Assembly (NCBI RefSeq): GCF_001625215.2
Contig: NC_030388.2
Span: 27,206,558-27,270,557, forward strand
Length of the DNA stretch: 64,000 nucleotides
Direction of reading: 5' to 3'
Source of the DNA: Daucus carota subsp. sativus
Taxonomy: Eukaryota > Streptophyta > Magnoliopsida > Apiales > Apiaceae
Part shown: positions 59,169-64,000 of the stretch, in pieces
Layout of the letters: the number at the start of each line of letters is the position of its first letter
Position numbering within the stretch: the first letter of the stretch is position 1
The notes under the pieces: model-generated
Database searches by the model: none
What the model saw: the letters and a program-made list of their open reading frames with translations, nothing else
What the model was told of the DNA's origin: nothing
Program-made: the position numbers and the translations under genes

Positions 59169-59602
59169 GGGGAGCCTTTTTTTTAGCTGTAGGATCACAA
59201 AATGGAGGGACGTGATCTGGTGGCTGGAAACCGGACCCTATCCACCGGTGGCTGTGGACCGGTTTCCTTTTTAGAACACGTATTCTTTTCACATTTTAAC
59301 TTGGGTACATTTTCGTAACATTAAAATTCTGAGTTAACCTTAGTCAACTTAATTAAAGATCGTATAATTGGAGCCCTAAGACAAGCCTAAATTCATTACA
59401 CAATAATTCACTTCCTCCATTTCTTTATCATTGAATTTTTCATGCAAAAAAAAGATATGGACATCCAAAAATATTAAATCATTGATAAAAATATATTATA
59501 ATTTAAATTTTAGATGATAAATTTTGAATTATATATTCTCTAACGTTCAAAAAACTAGTATATATAACGATATCATTTATAAATTAAAAATGTATAATAG
59601 TA

Positions 59603-59895
59603 CTCCCTCCTTCCCATTTTAATTGTCCACTTTGTTCAAATCACACATATTAAGAAATATTAAATGTGATATGTTGTTACCATTGTCATGCATAGATTAT
59701 ACAAAAATAGTACTAAGTTTTCATTCATTATTGTTGAAAGTCAACATAATTTACATTGTAAATCATGAAAATTGTATGGGATAACAAATGCTAACATTGA
59801 AAGTTGTATAAATTTGTATTGGACAAAGAAGATGGACAAATAATATGGGAAATTTTTTCTTAACAAAGTGGACTATTAAAATGGGAAGGAGGGAG
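59603..59895. mobile_element. Stowaway-like MITE, 293 bp, TA duplication
   Basis: The ends CTCCCTCCTTCCCATTTTAA and TTAAAATGGGAAGGAGGGAG are inverted copies flanked by TA (59601-59602, 59896-59897). GTCCACTTTGTT pairs with AACAAAGTGGAC further in. It has no coding capacity. Confidence 0.88.
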
Positions 59896-59897
59896 TA

Positions 59898-61385
59898 TCA
59901 TTTATTAAATCTAACAGTAGATCGAGTAGAGAGAGATATTATTATAATTCCTTAAAATTGTCTACATTTTATGTGATTCTTGAATGGTCACTCCTTCGAG
60001 TGGGTGTGAGTTGTGACATGAGCCACCTCATGTTCACGAGGTTAGATAGTACTATTATCACAATAACGTAGGGTATAAATAAATTTATAAAATCACATAG
60101 GTAAGAAGCTTCTTGACTTTTGAATTTAATTAATTTCATGGAAGAGTCACCCCGACCTCCATACTTTTGTTTTCTCTTTTTCTATTCGCGCGCTTCTGTG
60201 CAAGTTCAGCTAAATTGTCCGTTCGATCATTAAACCCCATAATTTAATTAGCTGGAATATTCGTTCATATATTAAGTTAATTTTTGTCTGCTGTAGTCTA
60301 GTAATATTAATGTAATATTAGACCAAAGTCAACATCCGAGACAAAGATAATGGGACGAACATTTAACAACCTTTTCCTGTTGTCCTTGATTACCAAAATA
60401 CATTCTTTGTTTTTAGTTAAATTATAACATGAATACAATGACGCTTCGTGTACGTGATACTCCTCAAGGTTGGTTCGGCTTAGGTGATATGGGGTTTAGG
60501 TGATGTGAGGTTGGAATAAATTATGGATGGTTGGGGATTAAGGTGAATGAATTGTTTGATTTAAAGTACTATTGTAATAATATGAATTGAATGACACTCT
60601 TACAAACTTCTCGTACGCTCCTCTGAGTTCTGAAAACACGTATATACATATGTTGGAAGTTTGAGGCAATGATACGAAAATTAAAAAATTCAAACAAAAT
60701 TCTTCTAATATGTCATTATATAGAGTATTTATAATATTATAGAATCACTAGCCAAAAATCTATATGTATTATAGAAAATAAAATTTAAATATAATATGTA
60801 TAAATTTGATTATAGAAATTCCTTATCCATAAATCATAATCTTAAGCGATCAATCTCCATATATTAGCCAACCTCAGCAAACATGCAGAAAAGTCTCACA
60901 ACATCTATTATAATATAACATATTATTTTTAAGATTTCGCGTCATATATTATTATGCTAAAATAACATATTTTATTTATAACAATTTGAAATATTAATAA
61001 TATGAAATTTTTAAAATAGAATTCAACTAATATTAGCAATAACATGGTAGTAAAATGTATTGTAGTGGTAGCAAATTTTCTTATATTCAATTTAATCAAC
61101 CATTCCTGGTCAACGAGATGCTTTCTCCAACCAAAATTGACATGGTAAAAGTAAAATTTATAAATAATATGTATAAATTTTACTAGTCCATTATGATACA
61201 AAAATGAAAATCTTTGTCAATTATTATAATTAAATTTCGTGTATATTTGACCAACCTCTAGAACTAGACCTAGAACAATATTCTACTTCATCTAATTTCA
61301 TATTTAAAATAATATTTTTTTTTATTTATAACAACTTGGAAGAACAATTATATATCATTTTTAGATTATAGGTAGTATCATTGAA
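59898..61385. other. AT-rich non-coding DNA
   Basis: No gene or structured RNA is supported. A 90-codon minus frame (60929-61201) is AT-driven and has no motif. Confidence 0.5.
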
Positions 61386-61393
61386 TCAAAATG

Positions 61394-62120
61394 TAGGGGT
61401 GATCGCGGTGCGGGCGGTGCGGTTTTTCGCTAAAACCGCGAACCAAACCGCGCATGCGGTTTGGTTGAAAACTCAAACCACAACCGCACCACGCTAGCAT
61501 AAAAACCGCGTAAACCGCACCACAAAAATGCGGTGTGGTGCGGTGCGGTTTGTGCGGTTTGTATGCTTAAGAATAAATATTTTAGTTGAAGTTCGAAATA
61601 AAATTTAAATATACAATAATTAAAATCTTTTCTTGTAATGAATTTATATGATATTTATCATTTTAAAACTACAACAACTAATAAAAAACACAAACAAAAG
61701 TGTAAATATGATAATAAATATGAGTACTAACTACAAAGAGACATATTATAATAATATAATCATTTCATACAAATTTGGTATAATAGTAATGCGAGATTGA
61801 TAAAATAATATTTAACTATTATTTGAAGATATTTAACAAATATATATATAACATAATTATAAATAATATATATGTATTTAATATATTTTTATTTGATAAT
61901 CACTAATATATATATACACATATATATATTATAATATCGCGGTGCGGTGCGGTTTGAACCGCACTACTAATATGTCAAACCGCAACCCGCACCGCACCGC
62001 GCGGTTTGTGAAAAATTCAAACCGCAACCGCACCACAAAAATTAAAAACCGCGTTTTGTGGTGCGGTTTGGTGCGGTGTGGGCGGTTTATGCGGTTTGGG
62101 CGGTTTTCTGATCACCCCTA
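61394..62120. mobile_element. 727 bp hAT-type MITE with GTGCGGTTT subterminal repeats
   Basis: An exact 8 bp duplication TCAAAATG (61386-61393 and 62121-62128) flanks termini TAGGGGTGATC and GATCACCCCTA, a perfect 11 bp inverted repeat. GTGCGGTTT and AAACCGCAACCGCACC motifs cluster in the outer 170 bases at both ends. The middle is AT-rich and non-coding. The target duplication is unmutated, so insertion may be recent. Confidence 0.93.
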
Positions 62121-62128
62121 TCAAAATG

Positions 62129-63240
62129 TCTTATATAATTTATATTGTATTACATGTCCAATTTAACCAACTATTTTTACAGAACTCAACATGTTAGACA
62201 TATCTCTTTCGTTAGAATTAAGTTAGTATCTAACATATATCGTTTTTGAAAATACTAAATATTTAATTTTAGAAAGAAAATATCATATAAATATTAAAAT
62301 TCTTGAAATAAAGGATTATTTTTGCAAAATAAAGACGACACAAACACCTTCTATATACTACCACGCTAATTATGTTTATTATAAGTTGCCTGTATCATAT
62401 TGTATTATCCTTTTTAAAAATTAATTTCACAATACATAAATAAAATTTAGTTTCAAACTTTTTATGCCTAACTCCGTAAAATCATACTTCTACCATCTAG
62501 GAGTAGTACTGCTAGGTACACAAAATTTTGTCTAACATCGACGCATTTTCATTGAAATTGTTGATATAAATACAGAACACATAAAATTACACAATAATAT
62601 ATCCTAAGCATTTTTTTTTTTACGTAGGAACCCGCAACCGCTACTGGGTAAACCCACGAGCTCACGAATAGCCTATATATGTACCTACAATATATACACA
62701 CCGTAAAATGCAATTAGTAGCCAATTTGATATTACAAGTGTCTCGCTTTCATCTCAGCTAGTGTATAAAAAATTCATCAAACACCTAGACCTACAAGTCT
62801 TTTCCCCCACCTCAATATATACCAAAGCTCATCATGAAGTTGCGCAACTTTGAACTTCAAGGAAGATTTAAATCAACATCATCTGTTACACCGTCACACT
62901 CACTCTCTTTCACAAATCGCAACCTTAAACATTCATATTTTTCTTTCGCGTATAAAATACTTGGCATGCATGTTTCCTATGTATGTGTCGTCTCTTCACA
63001 CTCTGGTGCTTGCATAAATTAGCATAAACTTGCCACGAATTCTGAGAACAATTCGTTCTAGCTTCACCAATTACTTCTTCCTACTTCTGCTTAAACAAAA
63101 AGAGAGAGAGGGAGAGAGTGGGGGAGAGAGAGAGGGAGGGAGGGAGTGGGAGAGAGAGAGAGTGGGTGGGAGAGAGTGGGGGAGAGAGAGAGATATATAT
63201 CAAACCAAAGACTTGTTACTGCGTTACCATTTGCAGTTTG
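62129..63240. other. Upstream region of the isopentenyltransferase gene
   Basis: No gene is supported. The last part should hold the IPT promoter. A GA-rich microsatellite lies at 63100-63193, and a candidate TATA box follows at 63251. Confidence 0.5.
63100..63193. repeat. (GA)n/(GGGA)n tract upstream of IPT
   Basis: About 90 bases of GAGAGA with GGGAGG and GTGGG interruptions lie roughly 60 bases upstream of the candidate TATA box. GA repeats in plant promoters can bind GAGA-binding BBR/BPC proteins. Confidence 0.9.
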
Positions 63241-63250
63241 CCGCATCTGC

Positions 63251-63259
63251 TGTATATAA
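63251..63259 (+). promoter_or_regulatory. Candidate TATA box of the IPT gene
   Basis: TGTATATAAAGG lies about 125 bases upstream of the ATG, which predicts transcription starting near 63285 and a leader of about 95 bases. Confidence 0.6.
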
Positions 63260-63379
63260 AGGTAAATATCTATGGTCCAACTTTGTTCATACAAGTACAT
63301 GTATCAGCGTATGCATGGCCGTAAATTTCAAGAATATTTTCTCACTTTATTTTGTTTCTTGATCAGCTAAATTATTACA

Positions 63380-64000
63380 ATGAGGATATCATTTTCCGCT
63401 TGCAAACAAGCCCAGCCCCTGGTGAACTTTCGCGGGGATGTCCTAAACATGGACGCCTTCATGCCATGGCTCAAAAAGGACAAAGTCATAATCCTGATGG
63501 GAGCAACAGGGACCGGGAAATCAAAACTCTCAATCGACCTCGCAACTCATTTCCCCGCCGAGATCATCAATTCCGATAAAATTCAAGTCTACCAAGGCCT
63601 AGATATCGTCACCAACAAAGTTACCAAAGAGGAATGTCGCGGCGTGCCGCACCATTTACTAGGCGTAATCAGTCCGGACTCCGATTTTACCGCAACAGAT
63701 TTTCGGCACCACGCGTCCATAGCGGTCGAGTCCATAGTGCAACGCGACCGCCTCCCTATCATAGCCGGCGGCTCCAATTCCTTCATCAAGGCTCTTGTAA
63801 ACGACGAATTTAGATCAAGGTACGCTTGTTGTTTTCTCTGGGTTGATGTGTCACTCCCCGTTCTCCACTCATTCGTATCGAATCGCGTTGATAGAATGGT
63901 GGAATCGGGGCTAATAGACGAGGTGAGGCAGTTTTTTGATCCGGATTCGGATAATTATACGCGAGGATTGAGACGTGCAATAGGATTGCCAGAAATGGAC
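63380..64000 (+). CDS. IPT: Adenylate isopentenyltransferase (cytokinin synthase), 5' part, cut by window end
   Basis: The open frame starts MRISFSACK at 63380 and runs 207 codons to the window edge with no stop or intron. The ATP-binding P-loop GATGTGKS is at residues 41-48. The conserved FPAEIINSDKIQVYQGLDIV, NKVTKEE, GVPHHLLG, PIIAGGSNSFI, FLWVDVSLPVL and RVDRMVESGL blocks of plant ATP/ADP isopentenyltransferases follow. The enzyme transfers the isopentenyl group of DMAPP to ATP or ADP, the first committed step of iP/tZ cytokinin synthesis. The text is close to the AtIPT1/3/5/7-type clade, not the tRNA-modifying IPT2/9 type. Plant members of this type are usually single-exon genes of about 320-350 codons, so roughly the last 40 percent is outside the window. 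The short N-terminus may act as a plastid transit sequence, but it is not clear enough to say. Confidence 0.94.
   Translation, partial: MRISFSACKQAQPLVNFRGDVLNMDAFMPWLKKDKVIILMGATGTGKSKLSIDLATHFPAEIINSDKIQVYQGLDIVTNKVTKEECRGVPHHLLGVISPDSDFTATDFRHHASIAVESIVQRDRLPIIAGGSNSFIKALVNDEFRSRYACCFLWVDVSLPVLHSFVSNRVDRMVESGLIDEVRQFFDPDSDNYTRGLRRAIGLPEMD

Larger units (their letters stand above)
56626..59267. mobile_element. 2.64 kb inverted-repeat element carrying clustered GCAATG-NNN-CATTGC palindromes
   Basis: The exact 9 bp repeat TTTTTAGAA (56617-56625 and 59268-59276) brackets the segment. The first 32 bases and the reverse complement of the last 32 align without gaps, and both end in ACAGCCACCGKTGGATAGGG. 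A 9 bp duplication with such ends fits the Mutator superfamily. Inside are about sixteen 15 bp palindromes in four clusters (56691-56797, 57221-57298, 58036-58293 and 59075-59168), usually flanked by CCC and GGG. Between them are AT-rich tandem repeats (57430-57760 and 58330-58740). The only open frames (57261-57467, 58044-58277) read through the repeats and have no domains, so mobility would depend on a transposase elsewhere. I do not recognise the family. Confidence 0.82.

Noticed and set aside
62627..62690. Segment with AGGAACCCGCAACCGCTACTGGGTAAACCCA-like text
   Set aside because: It looks like a scrap of a dispersed plant repeat, but no borders or duplication could be found.

Overview
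The window is nuclear DNA from a flowering plant, almost certainly a eudicot. It is very AT-rich. It has GT-AG introns, CaaX-tailed heavy-metal proteins, a LOG2-like RING ligase and a cytokinin isopentenyltransferase, set among dense small transposons (MITEs), many with the CTCCCTCCGTCCC terminus. Such termini are abundant in Apiaceae such as carrot but also occur elsewhere, so I do not name a species. There are no bacterial, organellar or CRISPR features, and I recognised no tRNA or rRNA gene.

Six credible protein genes lie in the right two thirds, five on the minus strand. They are: a heavy-metal-associated isoprenylated protein (19168-21123, 3 exons, 476 aa); a LOG2-like/LUL RING ubiquitin ligase (26749-34957, 3 exons around a 6.4 kb intron, 350 aa); a TVP38/TMEM64/DedA membrane protein (38408-44177, 9 exons, 268 aa); a type II membrane protein with an Ig/filamin-like and a PC-esterase domain (45639-47564, one coding exon, 641 aa); a secreted phytocyanin (50278-50899, 2 exons, 153 aa); and the 5' two thirds of an adenylate isopentenyltransferase on the plus strand, cut by the window end (63380-64000). 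Exon joins were checked by phase, and every complete model closes to whole codons. The genes are independent units. They share no obvious pathway, although metal binding appears twice (HIPP, phytocyanin).

The left 19 kb holds no intact gene. It contains a Ca2+-ATPase fragment beside a Helitron-like 3' end (870-1751), several MITEs, a hAT element with another element nested in it (13310-14770), a 692 bp retroposon with an 18 bp target duplication (15363-16054), and a 194 bp MULE-type MITE with a 9 bp duplication (17757-17950).

Inside and beside the LUL gene are three clear insertions: a 453 bp hAT MITE and a scrambled copia element, both in intron 1, and a 2.2 kb hAT with a truncated BED-finger transposase that ends about 50 bp upstream of the likely TATA box.

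The most unusual object is at 56626-59267. It is a 2.64 kb element bounded by 32 bp imperfect inverted termini and a perfect 9 bp target duplication. It has no convincing coding capacity and carries about sixteen copies of a 15 bp palindrome (core GCAATG-NNN-CATTGC) in four clusters, separated by AT-rich tandem repeats of about 95 and 175 bp. I do not recognise it as a described family. A second hAT-type element (61394-62120) lies between it and the isopentenyltransferase gene.
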